A program made the position numbers and the translations under genes. The notes under the pieces are model-generated. The model worked only from the letters and a program-made list of their open reading frames with translations. It was not told the DNA's origin and did no database searches. Of a DNA stretch of 64,000 nucleotides, positions 26,367-37,816 are shown in pieces (the stretch's first letter is position 1; the number at the start of each line of letters is the position of its first letter). The stretch comes from Perkinsus olseni. Taxonomy: Eukaryota > Perkinsozoa > Perkinsida > Perkinsidae. The stretch lies in contig JABANP010000036.1 in NCBI GenBank assembly GCA_013115135.1, positions 124,001 through 188,000 on the forward strand. The letters are read 5' to 3'.

Positions 26367-26612
26367 GATGTTCTCATGCTTATGCCTTATTGGTTGTTAT
26401 ATGTTTATCATGATGTCATGTTTGTCGCACTCGATGGTATGCTTGGATTTGGGAGAACATCATAATGACCTTGCTCATCGAGCGGGTTGGGATAGATCAA
26501 GATCGGTAATATCCCACAGGACTCTCCACAAAGGAGCAACTGCACGCTGTCGAACTTTCCCGCGCCATCCGTTCTGACATCCAGAGAATTCCGGAAGGCT
26601 ATCCGAGTGGCG

Positions 26613-26671
26613 AGGTGATGAGCCGCAGGAAGAGACGTAGCCGCTACGTCTCTTCCTGCGGCTCATCACCT
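26613..26671. repeat. Perfect 29-bp inverted repeat with a 1-nt centre
   Basis: Arm 26613-26641 (AGGTGATGAGCCGC...) is the exact reverse complement of 26643-26671, centre base 26642. It lies between the plus-strand gene at 25.8 kb and a minus-strand frame ending at 26644. Confidence 0.97.
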
Positions 26672-26961
26672 ACGTCGTAGCCCCCGGATGTCGTACTGCA
26701 AATCGCGATCCGCGACAATCCGAAATCAGAGTGGAATGCAATAACATCGTCGGGGAGAACCGACCTCAGGCATACTCGGAGCGGTCCAGCCATGGAACAG
26801 ACGGCATGCATGTGATAATCTAACTTTTGAATTGGGTTGTTGTGGGGTATCGGGAGGTAAACCTCCGTGAAACGCCCTGTAACTGGGCCATCCACGTGGG
26901 AGCGAGTGGCGCTACTAACTTGGCATGCTGAGAGCTGGACGGGAAGTGCGTTCGCATGCAA
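26644..26961 (-). CDS. Uncertain open frame downstream of topoisomerase III
   Basis: A 105-codon minus-strand frame ending inside the palindrome at 26613-26671. It has no recognised motif. It may be 3' UTR of the topoisomerase gene or an unrelated small gene. Confidence 0.2.
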   Translation of the reverse strand: MHANALPVQLSACQVSSATRSHVDGPVTGRFTEVYLPIPHNNPIQKLDYHMHAVCSMAGPLRVCLRSVLPDDVIAFHSDFGLSRIAICSTTSGGYDVGDEPQEET

Positions 26962-26996
26962 TCGTCGACGACTGGGAACTCGACGAGCAAACCCGA

Positions 26997-29900
26997 TTAG
27001 AAACCATCGAAAGTCATCCGAACGTCCACATTAGCTCTCTTTCCTCCACGGCCCTTCCCTCGGCGGCCTCCTTTACCCTTGCCGCCGCCGCCGTGACGTT
27101 TGCTCAGTCGAGCGAAGGAACTTTCGACTTGGGAATTGAGAGCTTCGTCGCACACTAGACAACCCGTTATACCTGAAGAAATATTTTGCACACATCACCG
27201 TCGACCGACGGGAAAACTCACTCTCAACAGCATCAGGAAGGGGAGACTTCCCCTTGTTAAACTCGATACTCAACAGTTTGCTACCGCAACTCTCACCTGG
27301 AAAGGAAAACGTTCGAGGCCTGCCAGGCTTGAAAAATGCGTCATGCAGTTCCTACATTTGTCCTTGGTAACGCTAATCTTGTGCGCTTTATCTTGGAACA
27401 GTCTGAGCTGGTAGTTGCAAATATTGCAGTCTAATTTCCATTTCGGTTTGCTCTCTGCATCGAGGCAAAGAGTTCCACAACAGGCATCTTGAGGGCACCC
27501 ACAGACCTGAGGGGAACACGTACGATGATGATAGCGGCTGACTGTGGTTCTCACCCCAACCGAGGCTAAGGCATGCCGACAGGTGGGGTGGAGGCACTCC
27601 CAACAAGAGCTTTTCGGCTTTGATTCAGGGGAAGGGCGGGTCGTTGTAGCACCTGCAGGTACTCCATCGCTTACGAAAGAGAGGGAGCGAAACCAATGTC
27701 ATCGAGCCCATCAAAGATCGAACAGTATCGTCCGAGCAACTCACATTGGGCAGAGGGGATACTGTTTCCGTCCGCCACCAGCCGTGGCAGGATACGATAT
27801 CATGACCAACTGGAAGTTGTCGAGGGGGCACGTGAGTTCCTGATGTGCAGTGGAGCATACTTAGCATACCATAACTTCCGATCTTCTTACCTTGTATAGC
27901 TTCACGCTGCTGCCCGTCTGGGGAAGAGCGTACGTCTCGTCACAATGACGACAGAACAGTCGGACCGGCTTCTTGTCTATCAAGTTCATATACCTGATAA
28001 CTACACATCCGACAACTCCGGCGCGATGGGCCTTACGTCCTGCACTTGCCGCATCGTGACATGAGCTTGCCAGTAGCAGCAAGGGAGGTGAAGGTGGACT
28101 CGAAAAGGTGATCCATGAGATCAACATGCGCCACGAAATACATAAACTTTTGCTGGAAGATGGTGAGGGCATGCGCGGTCACCTGTGAAGAAGGCGATTA
28201 GGAACCCGAGAGAATCGAGCCCAGCCTGGCGATCACTATACGGCGCGAACGTCAACGAGACGACAGGAGTGAGATGATCTCACCTCGTCCTTTCGGGCCT
28301 TGCCATTAGCAATGAGAGTACACTCGCTCTCAATATTAGCCCTGACTCGCGGGATGACCAGCTCATTATCAATGGCCTGGTATCCGTGCACCAGTGCGAT
28401 GCCTGAATGCACCAACAGCTACACACAGGAGCCCCCCGCTGTGCATATATCGTACCGAGTTTCGTGGGGACCAGCCGTCGGCCATCCGTGAGAGAGACGT
28501 AGTTTCGCTCGCAGATGTTGTTAATGTGAGTAGCCATCGAAGCATCAGTGCCAATGCCATTCTTCTCCATCAAGCCGAGGAGATCTGAAGCCGTACCACA
28601 ACATCAGATACTCCTAATTTGAGAGGATTCGCAACCTACCTGATTCAGAAAGATACGGAGGCGGCTTCGTCTTAGCGCTGCTGATGGACTTGGACGCTAT
28701 CTGCAACTTCTCGCCGACTTTCAACTGACAAAAGCCGCTCTCAGGACCGGATGACGCTGCGGCCAGCGTCCCCTACAGAGGAACGTAAATATCCTGCATC
28801 TCTCCAGTATACTGGACTCGGGTGAAGCCGGGGCTCTTCATGCGCCGACCACTCACGGAGAATTTCTGAAGAACGTTATAACATGCGAGCGCGTCCAAGT
28901 GCACAGGAGACCGTGGCCAAGCGAGCGATAAATTACCTCATCCCCTATTGAAAAGTGAACCTTAGTCCTAGTAAACTTGCAGTCATGACTGAGAGTGGCC
29001 AAGAAGTGACGAGTGAGCATATCAAACAGCCTCCAGGAGTCTGAGCTGCCGAAGTCCCCTTCCGTCGCTGACCTGAGCCACGGTGGCATGTCGGCTTCTA
29101 CCATATTAAACAGCCAAGGAGAGCCAAGGCGCACCGCCACATTGGAATGCTCCCCCAATTTCATCACTCAACTAGCGTCATTACCTCACGGGTGTTATGG
29201 GTGGATGATCACCAGCATCATAACCCTCTTTCGGTCGATTTAGTCCGGTCGTGAGCAGCTCAGTCGCGAACTCTCCCCAATAGCTGAGAAGGTACCACTG
29301 AGGTTCCCCCAATGTCAAGTAGCCCTTACGGATTCCTGGCTTGAAAAGATACGGCCTCCCGGAGGTCGAAGGCTGGAGGATACTTGGTAGTCTCGGTACG
29401 AGGATACGTTATGTAACCCGACAGATAGAGACGCTCGGCAACCTGATAATCTGGCGGTGATAGTGGTCATATGAATAAAATTCATTGCCACGATGTGAAA
29501 CTCCGACGGAAAGAGAAGCACTCATCAACCATAATATGTGCATGCGCTTCTGTCGTCGAATTCAGACGAGAGAACTTGCTATACTGTCACGATCGCTGCT
29601 CTCGACTTCTTCCATCAGCGAGGGGTCTCAAGCAAGATGAGGCTCTCCCTATCCTTCTCATAGAATCCTACTTTCCCCGCGAGTTATGAGACGAACGAAG
29701 TCCCCTTACAGCTTTGCGTCGTTACTCTGCCCTCCAAAAGTAACTCATCACGTATAGCAGGAACATGTAGTAGCGACAATCAAGCAGAGCCTTGAACTGA
29801 CACCAAGCCTCGTACTACCTGCATGGCTTGCTGTGGGCCCATGCCCAGCTGTTGTGATGCTAACTTCAACATCAGCACTGTATTCATCGCCCCTGGTCTC

Positions 29901-31527
29901 GACCTCCGCTCCTACGCTCCACAATCAACCACGCTACTCCAAGCGACACACTACCTCCTTCTCGCTGACGTCCGTCACCGTCGCCCACTGATGGCTGTCA
30001 ATCATCGACTTGAATGTGGTGGCTGCTTGAAGGTCGAACAGTTGACCCCGAGCCCACTCCAACCAGAGAGGGGATGCCAGCTGCGAACCTGGCAGTGAGA
30101 ACGAATGATGAAGCATAGCAGTCACTCAGACACAACCTGCCACACGCTCAGACACCACGCCAAAGGCCTCACGATCAGAAAATGGGGATCCTGCAGTTGT
30201 GGCCTGTACCAGTCGATACCGCATCAACGGTTCTCACCACTGTAGGAGCCACTCCCATGGGCACTCCCCTTTATCACCTTCAAGTTTGACGTCAATGGTG
30301 TAGTACGTCTCCGGCTGGAACGTTTGAATGTCATTGTGTCTTCTTACACAGAACCACAGTGTTGGAGTTTGGCAGGGCCCGTATGATACGAGCGAGGAAT
30401 CAAGATCGCCGTACTTCCCCTAAGACGACACTTCATCCCACCGTGCTGCGTCAGAAGGACGGATTGCTTTCTATTTGACGGCTAGACCGCGGCGGGGCCA
30501 ACCAGACCACAGGAGAGACGTTACCTGGAAATATCTAGTCTGGAAGCGAGTGAAAGCCACGCCAGTTTTGAGATCAATCTCCTGGCGAGCGTCGACTGAT
30601 AGGGCCTCATTCTGGTTAGGGTACCCGAGATTACGGTAGGCGTGCTGATCGAAGACGTCCACTAGCTCATACGGTTGCCAGCAGTTAAGTGCTACCTGTA
30701 AGTCCTTGGCCACCAAACTGGAGAATTTCGCGCGCCACACATTCTTCCGATCCGACAATTGAGGCACGACGTTCTGCATAACCTAAATATATCAACCAAG
30801 TCTGGAAATCCGAGAACACCGGTGGACATACTGGCAGCCCCAGCGAGGACGGAAGGCGCACTACCTCGTAGCAGATGTTCTCTCCCTCCCTATCACAATC
30901 GAGCCACAACACCAGATGGTTGCAGCCTTTGGACTCCGCGCGCAGGTGCTGAGGCATCCTCTGCTTTGGGTTGGCCTGAGTGAAAGAACAGTCTTCCGTT
31001 CACAGACTTATTTTCACTCGTGAAGCAACTCTTCGAGCATCGATTCCCAGACAAAACCGTGCCGCTACACAAAGTGCAGTTCCGATTCATTCGACAAGAA
31101 ATCCCGTGGTTCTGAGGCGTGTGACTTCGCCTCTCAATCGGGCCTGGGCTACTACCTCCTTCTGAATTGTCTTGGACTCGAACAGCTTAGCCGGGTCGAC
31201 TCTGTCCCAGTTGTTGAGCTCTGGTGGGGAAATCTATCGTGTACACGTGACCCGCCACGGACGTAATCTTGATCCATGCCGGGCTTCCCTGAGCGACCAC
31301 TGCTCCTCATACCGCACCATCACCGATTGCTACCTGGAAATCTCCGTTGAACTCGTGCACTTGGCTTACAGGAGACGCTCCTCTTCGAGACTGAGGCATT
31401 CACAAAGTCTCTACGTTTCAATGGCGATCCAGTCGGTACGTACATTGTACTTTCCCTTGCACAGAGACTTAGCCAGGGCCTCGGCAATAGAGGGCTTCTC
31501 TGCCACCATCAACACCTGCTGCACCAT
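26997..31527 (-). CDS. TOP3B: DNA topoisomerase III beta
   Basis: Type IA topoisomerase that passes single strands of DNA (and RNA in the beta class). Start ATG 31527: [20 protein letters not shown] (Toprim). Further blocks: [51 protein letters not shown] (Toprim metal-binding DxD region), [20 protein letters not shown], catalytic [18 protein letters not shown] (nucleophile Tyr in ITYPRT, about 29400), [57 protein letters not shown], zinc-type CNICNYQL...[14 protein letters not shown], and a Gly/Lys/Arg-rich tail ([12 protein letters not shown]) before the stop at 26997. The order and the basic Gly-rich tail identify the beta class. Many short introns. One apparent extra base near 31220 breaks the frame. 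Confidence 0.92.
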
Positions 31528-31751
31528 AGCGTTAAGGATTCCGACCAGAAACGGTCAGGTAAAGTCAACTGCTTCAACCACTATGAACGAAAGACCGGCA
31601 GCGTGCGCGGCATTGACCACTTTCCAACGCAACATCTTCGGCAAAACCACCTTCAAAATGTGCCATCAACAACAATACTAAGCAGCCTCCCCTCCTCCAT
31701 CTGCCTTATCAGGTGCTCACATTAGAGCTATATGAACTGCTGTACACTCTC

Positions 31752-32127
31752 TTACTCAGTAGCCTCATCGGCACCACCGGTGCTGCTGGCCACGACCGAA
31801 CGGAACTTGGCCAAAATGTGAAGGCAGACGACGCAGCCCATGTAGGCAAGGGAGAGGACCAGCACAGTGGTGGGCCCAACCTTGATACCCGGGGCATCGT
31901 CAGTGTAGAACTTGAGGATAGAGTTTCCGGCGGCCTGAGAAGGACATGAGCCAATCAGCACAAACACCCAAGTGGTGGCTACTTACCCTCTTTCCAGAAG
32001 CAGGGGCGGCCTTCTGGCTGCTACCCACGTTCCTCCTATGGAGGTGGTTGGTACGGGCGCCGCCAACCGTCTGCGCGGGAGCCGCGGCACCGGGAGCGTT
32101 CATGGTGGTTTCGGAGCCCTTGGTCAT
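31752..32127 (-). CDS. SEC61B: Sec61 translocon beta subunit
   Basis: Tail-anchored small subunit of the ER protein channel. Exon 1 starts at 32127 (MTKGSETTMNAPGAAAPAQ), an intron lies at 31935-31986 (52 nt, phase 0), and exon 2 carries the family signature LKFYTDDAPGIKVGPTTVLV followed by one membrane segment (LSLAYMGCVVCLHIL). 107 aa, usual for the family. A short acidic tail (ADEATE) extends past the membrane segment. Confidence 0.95.
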
Positions 32128-32495
32128 TTTGAAGAAAAAATGTGTCTTATTAACCTAGTGGCTAAAAAGCATTGGCTTATCTCCATTCCGTAAGTCTTTC
32201 ACCCCTGAAGACGTCCACCTACCAGATTTCGACTAGGAGTTCAGCAGGGTGTGGTGAGGAAAACAGTGATACCTCACAAGTGTATCGTGATACTTGGCAC
32301 CTGATGTCTAGCGAGTTCACTTAGACTGAAAACTCCAAAAACACGAGAAGAATCGATCACACGGGCGTGCGCGTAAGCGCTCATACCACTCCTCTCCCAA
32401 ATCACAACCAAAAGCGCATTGAGAGAACTAAACTCGAAGCTGAGACGACTTAGATAAAAAGCTCTATAAATACCGAAGAACTGACATAAATGCTA
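32128..32495. other. Intergenic region
   Basis: About 370 bp between the HECT ligase stop and the Sec61 beta start, both on the minus strand. No feature recognised. Confidence 0.4.
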
Positions 32496-35400
32496 CTACG
32501 CGAACTCAAATCCTTTCGACCCCAATCTGGCTGCAGTCATCAGCTTCATACACAGAGTCTTCTCGTTGTTATACGCCGGCAGAGTCAATTGATTAAAGCA
32601 CGTGGAGGCCCGAGGGAGGTCAGGGCAGAGAGGGTCTCCTATAGTGGTCCTGACGATTCTGAAGCCTGCCGAGGAGTTACCGAGGGAACGTAACTGGGCG
32701 AAGCCACCGACAGGCACGCTCGTGAGACCCTGTGGCGAATAGTAGCACCAAGCGCGCTTCGCCGTCACTGAGGCCTCGGAGGAGCTTCCAGAACCAGAGG
32801 ATCTGCGGCGAGGAGGGGTCATAACCCTCGTAGTGAGTATGGGCCTGCCAGTCGGCCAAGTCCAGAGGCTTGTCCCCTCCCGAGTGCAGGATGACAGCGA
32901 GCTCGTCCGAGGAGAACAGCTTAAGCTCGTAGGACTTAAGGACATCTCTCATGCCCCGTTTCAGTGCCGCCGCTGGTCCCGGCCTGTAAACCTTGTCCGT
33001 TAATTGACCTAAGATATACCCTTCTTTGTCGTCTTCCCCACAGGGCAAGCAAAGATCCTCCTCCAGGCCAGTGAGATCGTTGTCCTGCAAGTACTTCATG
33101 CTGCTGTGAAAAGTAGGCGACCAAACGCTCAACCACTCCCACAACTCCTCCATCTCCGGCGGGTCGAATGGATCCGATTTCTTCAACGCCTCCACCACCG
33201 ATCTGTGCAGCGGCAGTCTAATGCCAACGCCATGGAGGAGTGCCAGGGCCAGGAGCCTGCCAATTCCCACGAATACGTCGAGGTCAGCGTCTCTCCGCGG
33301 CAACAGCAGACGACCGTCATCGCTCCTCTCGAAGGCGAAGTCCGGCAGCTCGTCGAATATGCAGGTCCACATCTCCCGCTCCGGTCCCAGACAGGATCCT
33401 CGCTCCTTATACCAGCTCACGCTGAGGTTGCCCCACCTCATCTGGTTGCTGTCGAACGATAGCACTCGTTTGACCGTCTCCTGGAGGAAGAAGGGGCCTC
33501 GGAGGCAGATGAACTTCATCACTGGCACGAAGGGTGGATGACCCTGTCTCACAGACATCGTCAACAGCTTCATCTTATTCTCCATATCAAGGGCAGCAGC
33601 GAAAGGCTCTGCCGACCTAGCCCTCAGGATGTAGGCCAGAGGCTGTCCCGGCAGCAGGAGCTCCAGCCGTGGGCGTAGGAAGTCGTTGAGCATCTTAAAG
33701 AACGGCGGACGTTCACACACGAAGCGCATCAATCGCGCCACTCGAGGCCTCGCTCGATTCGGATCCTTCTTCAACAAGTCCTTGATAACCGAGAGCTGCG
33801 GGAACCCTGGTTGGGCCGTATCGTGACGAAGAAGGGCCTCAACTGCATCAGCGCCAGCATCCTCCGACTCCACGCACTGAAGCGCGTACAGGAGAGGAGG
33901 CCAGCCAGACTTGTCACATTTCTGTACATCAGCTCCGAGCTCAATCAGCTGCGCCACACCTAGTGCCGAGCCCTCAACAGCAGCCATGTGCAAAGGCGTC
34001 ACACCCGTCTCCTTCACCACACAGTTGAAGCCGCAGTTGCCGAACTTGACCAGGTACCGCACAGCTGCCGGGGACCCAGCGGCTAAATGCAAGGCCGAGT
34101 TGCCCTGCCCGTCAAGCTCAGTGTAGTCCGCAGGCTTTAGAATGCTCAGCTTCTCCACCGACTTCTCAGCAGCTGCAATCAGCACTGCGGAGCGTCTCTC
34201 GGCGAAGGCGCGTGACTTGAGTAGTCTCCGCCTCTCACTGCCTTTAACAGCCCCCAAGAGGGCAGCAGCAACGACCGCATCACCCGGCCGCAGTAGAGCC
34301 AGCTGCAGGGCCGTCGAGCGATACTCCTTATCCATCTCGAATTGCAAACTCGGAGAGAAGAGACTGAGAAACTCTCGAACCCCCTTGGCGTCAAAGTTAG
34401 GGTTCATAGCAACCAAGTGAAGCGGTGTCAGACCAAATCTGTCGCGCAATCTGGCTGAGGCGATCGACGTACAGGTACCCCGAAGCTCCCAGAGAATATT
34501 CCGCACGCCGGCGGGGCCCCGCATGGCCAAGGCATGAAGGACACTACGACGATGAGGACCATGGGAGGCTGTGAGTACGGTAGTGGTCTGACCAGACCAA
34601 AAGTCTCTAGAATCGTCAAGATCGGGAGAGCAGGCCTTCTCCAACGCCGACGCCTCGGACCCTTTCTGACGTATCCTCGCTCGACCTAAGATGCATCTTG
34701 CGACCTCCCGGGCAACCTCCTCCTCGCTGGGGTTCGCCACCTCCTCCTTCCTGAACCACACAGCCCAGTTCCTCGGTATGGTATCAGCCCATCGGGGCTG
34801 CTCCTCCATGCTCCTCGGGCCCTTCACTTGCATCGGGGTTGGACGTACCTCCTCCTCATCATCATCAGGCACCAGGAAACTATCCTCAGAATCAGCTTCG
34901 CTCTCCTCGCTACCCTCAACCGAGCTCGTGTCGAACAGCGTCGCATTCAGCCGAGGACAGGCAGCAAAGCGAGGTAGGTGAAGCGACGCCCACACCATCG
35001 TGGTTGTCTTCCTCCTCGGACTCAACAGAAGCAGCGCTCCTCATCCCGAACAGCTTCCTAGTGAGACTCGCCTCGTGTTCTCTTAACTTGCGCCTCTCCT
35101 CCCCCCTCCGGTGTGCTGCCGAGTCAACGACTATATCGCTGTCCTCGGATTCCGACTCTCCCGCAGCCCCAGCACTACCCTCCTCTGACTGCTCCTGCGA
35201 CTCCTCACTCGAGCTTTCCTCCTCATCTACTTGAAAATTATTTCGAAACCTTCGGCGTTTGCCCGCCCTCTCTTCCTCTCGATCAGCAGTGCTCGCCTCC
35301 TCATCACTATCAGACTCATCTAGGTAGGACTGCCGCAGAGTCGCTTGCCGCTTTAGCCTTATCTTAGCATAAGGCGATTCCTCTACTCCCTCACTCGGGC

Positions 35401-35569
35401 GCCCCCTATGGTTCCTCACAGGAGGCGATGTCGCTCTCGTAGACGGTGTAGCAGCTCTGCCCCTACTAGGCTTGGCAGGGGTCACAGCCGCAGCCGCAGG
35501 GGAAGCAGCGTTCAGCTGCTTTCGAGCCAGTCGAGGGCTCTGCCGGACAGGGGTTTTCACGTCCGACAT
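32496..35569 (-). CDS. Ankyrin-repeat HECT-type E3 ubiquitin ligase
   Basis: Transfers ubiquitin through a thioester on a C-terminal Cys. Start ATG 35569 (MSDVKTPVRQSPRLARKQ). The first ~180 residues are disordered, with basic and acidic Ser-rich stretches typical of a nuclear protein. A phase-0 intron probably lies near 34925-35000. Ankyrin-like repeats follow: FGLTPLHLVAMN, GNSALHLAAGSP, GVTPLHMAAVEG, GWPPLLYALQ. The HECT domain shows VGIGRLLALALLHGVGIRLP, FSSDELAVILHSGG, LDLADWQAHTHYEGY and LWFWKLL. The C-lobe end (VPVGGFAQL, catalytic ASTCFNQLTLP, final GFEFA at 32496) is in a different frame, so one base appears extra near 32735. If that is real, the protein ends at 32677 without the catalytic Cys. 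Confidence 0.85.
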
Positions 35570-35701
35570 GAGGAAGAGTATAACTCATCCTAACTATCGA
35601 TGCTACCCACCGCCCCACATGCACGCTCAACCTCAAGATACGCCCGAGCCCAACAAAAACCCCAATTTACCGAACTGAAGCCTGCCCGCAGCAAAGAAAC
35701 A

Positions 35702-36847
35702 TCATTCAGTAGCGTAATAAGGTTTCGGCAAGCTAACCACCTCCCCTGGCCGGATCGCCATGTCGTCCACTCTCGAGGCGTGAAGCTGCATCGCCGGTGC
35801 CGTGAACTTGCCGCAACTACACTTCAGGCCATACCAATTCCAACTGCCCAGTTTGGCGCCGCAAGTACATAGTAAAGTCTGAGTGCCAACGAACTCCGCT
35901 CCGCTGTTGGCCGACTCGATCACGTCTGTCATCCACTCCATAACCTCTATGAAGTAGCTCGTGCACTCTCTGCCTCCATGTACAATATTCGTGTCACCAC
36001 ACAGCGTCCGAGAGCACCGGCCGCATCGCAGACGCCGCTTCACCTTTTGGGGTCGCAATGCAAGGATGGCTTCACGCACATCCTCCGGCCGGGTCTCAAA
36101 GGAAAGGCCATACTTGCGACAGATCCGAAGGTAGAGCACATGTGGCTCCTCGGCATTCACTGCCTTGCTGAGGAGGTAGTCCACTTTCTCCTCCGGTTCA
36201 TCTTCCTTAACGTCGTCTCTATAAAGTGCGATGAGAGCCGCCCTCCAGTCAAAGCCCCGAGGCTTTGCTTCCTCTACGACGGGGGCGTCCGGCACCTCCA
36301 CAACCTCGGCTTGCTGCTGCTGTTGAGCAGTGGACTCAGCAAGTCTCTTAGCAGCCCAATACCGCCGGTGCTCCTCAGAGTCCAAACTCATATCAAACTT
36401 GTACACCGTTCCCCACTGCCTCAATTGGTGCCTAAAATTCTCTGAGATCTCAATGTCTTCCTCCTTCTCATGGACCATGCCCTCGACCAGATCAAAATCG
36501 AGACCCCAAGCCTTCATCAAATACGCGCATATCACCGCCGCGCTCCGACACCGGCCTGCCTGGCAATGCACCAGCACCTTGCCGTGGTGGTCAAGACAGT
36601 ACTTGACGAACCCCACAGCCTTATCGATGTGGGGAAGTAGATCGTCCTTCCCATCGTCCCACAGAGGAACGTACTCGAAAGCCACTCCTTCGGGATGTTC
36701 CGGCAAGGCCTCGTCCTCCACCAGAGCGTTGCATCGCAGGATGGCTGTGACGCCTCTCTTACTCCGCAGCCGGGATCTCTTCAGACACGCGTTGGCAGCC
36801 TCCTGGTCTCCGATGATGATGCCCGGGAAGAGCTCATGAAGAATCAT
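35702..36847 (-). CDS. Dual-specificity phosphatase, DUSP12/YVH1 type
   Basis: Single long exon. Start taken at ATG 36847 (MILHELFPGIIIGDQEAAN); the frame continues upstream to 36904 but without an ATG. Catalytic signature VLVHCQAGRCRSAAV (Cys and Arg of HCxxGxxRS) near residue 95 with the general acid Asp probably in PLWDDGKDD. The C-terminal third has zinc-type Cys pairs: LRCGRCSRTLC, then LCTCGAKLGSWNWYGLKCSCG, ending in a FTAPAMQLHASRVD block, as in YVH1/DUSP12, which acts in ribosome maturation. About 100 residues between the two domains are an insert rich in Gln, Val and acidic residues. Confidence 0.88.
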   Translation of the reverse strand: MILHELFPGIIIGDQEAANACLKRSRLRSKRGVTAILRCNALVEDEALPEHPEGVAFEYVPLWDDGKDDLLPHIDKAVGFVKYCLDHHGKVLVHCQAGRCRSAAVICAYLMKAWGLDFDLVEGMVHEKEEDIEISENFRHQLRQWGTVYKFDMSLDSEEHRRYWAAKRLAESTAQQQQQAEVVEVPDAPVVEEAKPRGFDWRAALIALYRDDVKEDEPEEKVDYLLSKAVNAEEPHVLYLRICRKYGLSFETRPEDVREAILALRPQKVKRRLRCGRCSRTLCGDTNIVHGGRECTSYFIEVMEWMTDVIESANSGAEFVGTQTLLCTCGAKLGSWNWYGLKCSCGKFTAPAMQLHASRVDDMAIRPGEVVSLPKPYYATE

Positions 36848-36943
36848 CTCAAATGCTGCTACAAATGAAGGTTCGAGCACTACTGCATGAACAACGAAGA
36901 ACAAGTTCTGTCAAACAGAAACTTTGCATGACAAATGGTCTCT

Positions 36944-37252
36944 TCACACATCCCCTTCCACCTCGGCCACATCTTCGCTAACCTCAAGTACCTCCCACTC
37001 CTTCAACAGCTCCTGCTCTCTTTTTATCTGCTGCAGCACCTTAGTTATGCGATCCTCCGACCCATCGCGCCATTCCTGCGAGAGCGCTGAGTTCGTCCGA
37101 CAAGCGCCAGAGATTAATATCACCTGCAGCATCTTGTTCTGGTACGTATTGTGCAGCGCCGCTGTCTCCTTCCGAGCCACTCTCTCGTCCTGATGCCGCT
37201 GCATCCTCTGCTGTGGGGTTTCAGGAATCCTCTCACTCCTCTTGAACTTCAA
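36944..37252 (-). CDS. Small charged coiled-coil protein, unrecognised
   Basis: About 85-102 residues; the most upstream codon is TTG, so the start is either an internal Met (MQRHQDERVARKE) or an upstream exon. Helical and charged (VLQQIKREQELLKEWEVLE) with an acidic tail. Lies between the DUSP12-like gene and a mitochondrial-type protein on the same strand. No family recognised. Confidence 0.45.
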   Translation of the reverse strand: MKFKRSERIPETPQQRMQRHQDERVARKETAALHNTYQNKMLQVILISGACRTNSALSQEWRDGSEDRITKVLQQIKREQELLKEWEVLEVSEDVAEVEGDV

Positions 37253-37278
37253 GTTTTTGTACTAATAATGCAAAAACG

Positions 37279-37647
37279 TCAACTACGACGAGCGGAGCGA
37301 AGCTGATATATTACCGCAGCGTATACGTAGTAGAGGACCAGAGAGAATACTGTCAGCCTGAGGGCCGAGTCCCATTTGTAAAAAGTCTTAACGTCGTGCG
37401 TGAGCAGCCACCAGAAGCCAGCCCCGATCGGGGTGTGCCTAGGCTCATCGAACCACTGATAGGTACGATTCATCCGATCCCTCCATCGCTCCGTGAATGT
37501 TTTCTTGTCCTTTTCCGGATCGGGAGAGAACCACTGTTGCAGTCGCACCTTCACCGATGATACACCCCGCTGTTGTATCATCGTGTAGGTTGGCCGGCAG
37601 AGGGCTGGAGCTGTGACGGAGGCAGCCAGCGGCCGCAGGGCTAGCAT
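37279..37647 (-). CDS. Probable mitochondrial inner-membrane protein, unrecognised
   Basis: 122 aa from ATG 37647. The N-terminus is a likely mitochondrial targeting peptide (MLALRPLAASVTAPALCRPT, no acidic residues, Arg/Ser/Thr rich). It is followed by a charged section (FTERWRDRMNRTYQWFDEP) and one membrane segment near the C-terminus (LRLTVFSLVLYYVYAAVIY) with a basic tail. The shape suits a supernumerary respiratory-chain or ATP-synthase subunit of alveolates, but no family is recognised. Confidence 0.6.
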   Translation of the reverse strand: MLALRPLAASVTAPALCRPTYTMIQQRGVSSVKVRLQQWFSPDPEKDKKTFTERWRDRMNRTYQWFDEPRHTPIGAGFWWLLTHDVKTFYKWDSALRLTVFSLVLYYVYAAVIYQLRSARRS

Positions 37648-37816
37648 GTGGAATAAATACTAGATAGCTGAGCTGTCCTTTCCTATTAGGACGGCCACCT
37701 CCTGTAAGCATTCACGAGCGCGCTCACCAAGACAATCATAGCCTGCGACGACGGCTTCCGTCCAGCAGGGCGGCTCAACGATGATAGTGCAAAGAGGAAA
37801 CGTTTCAATTCGGCAA

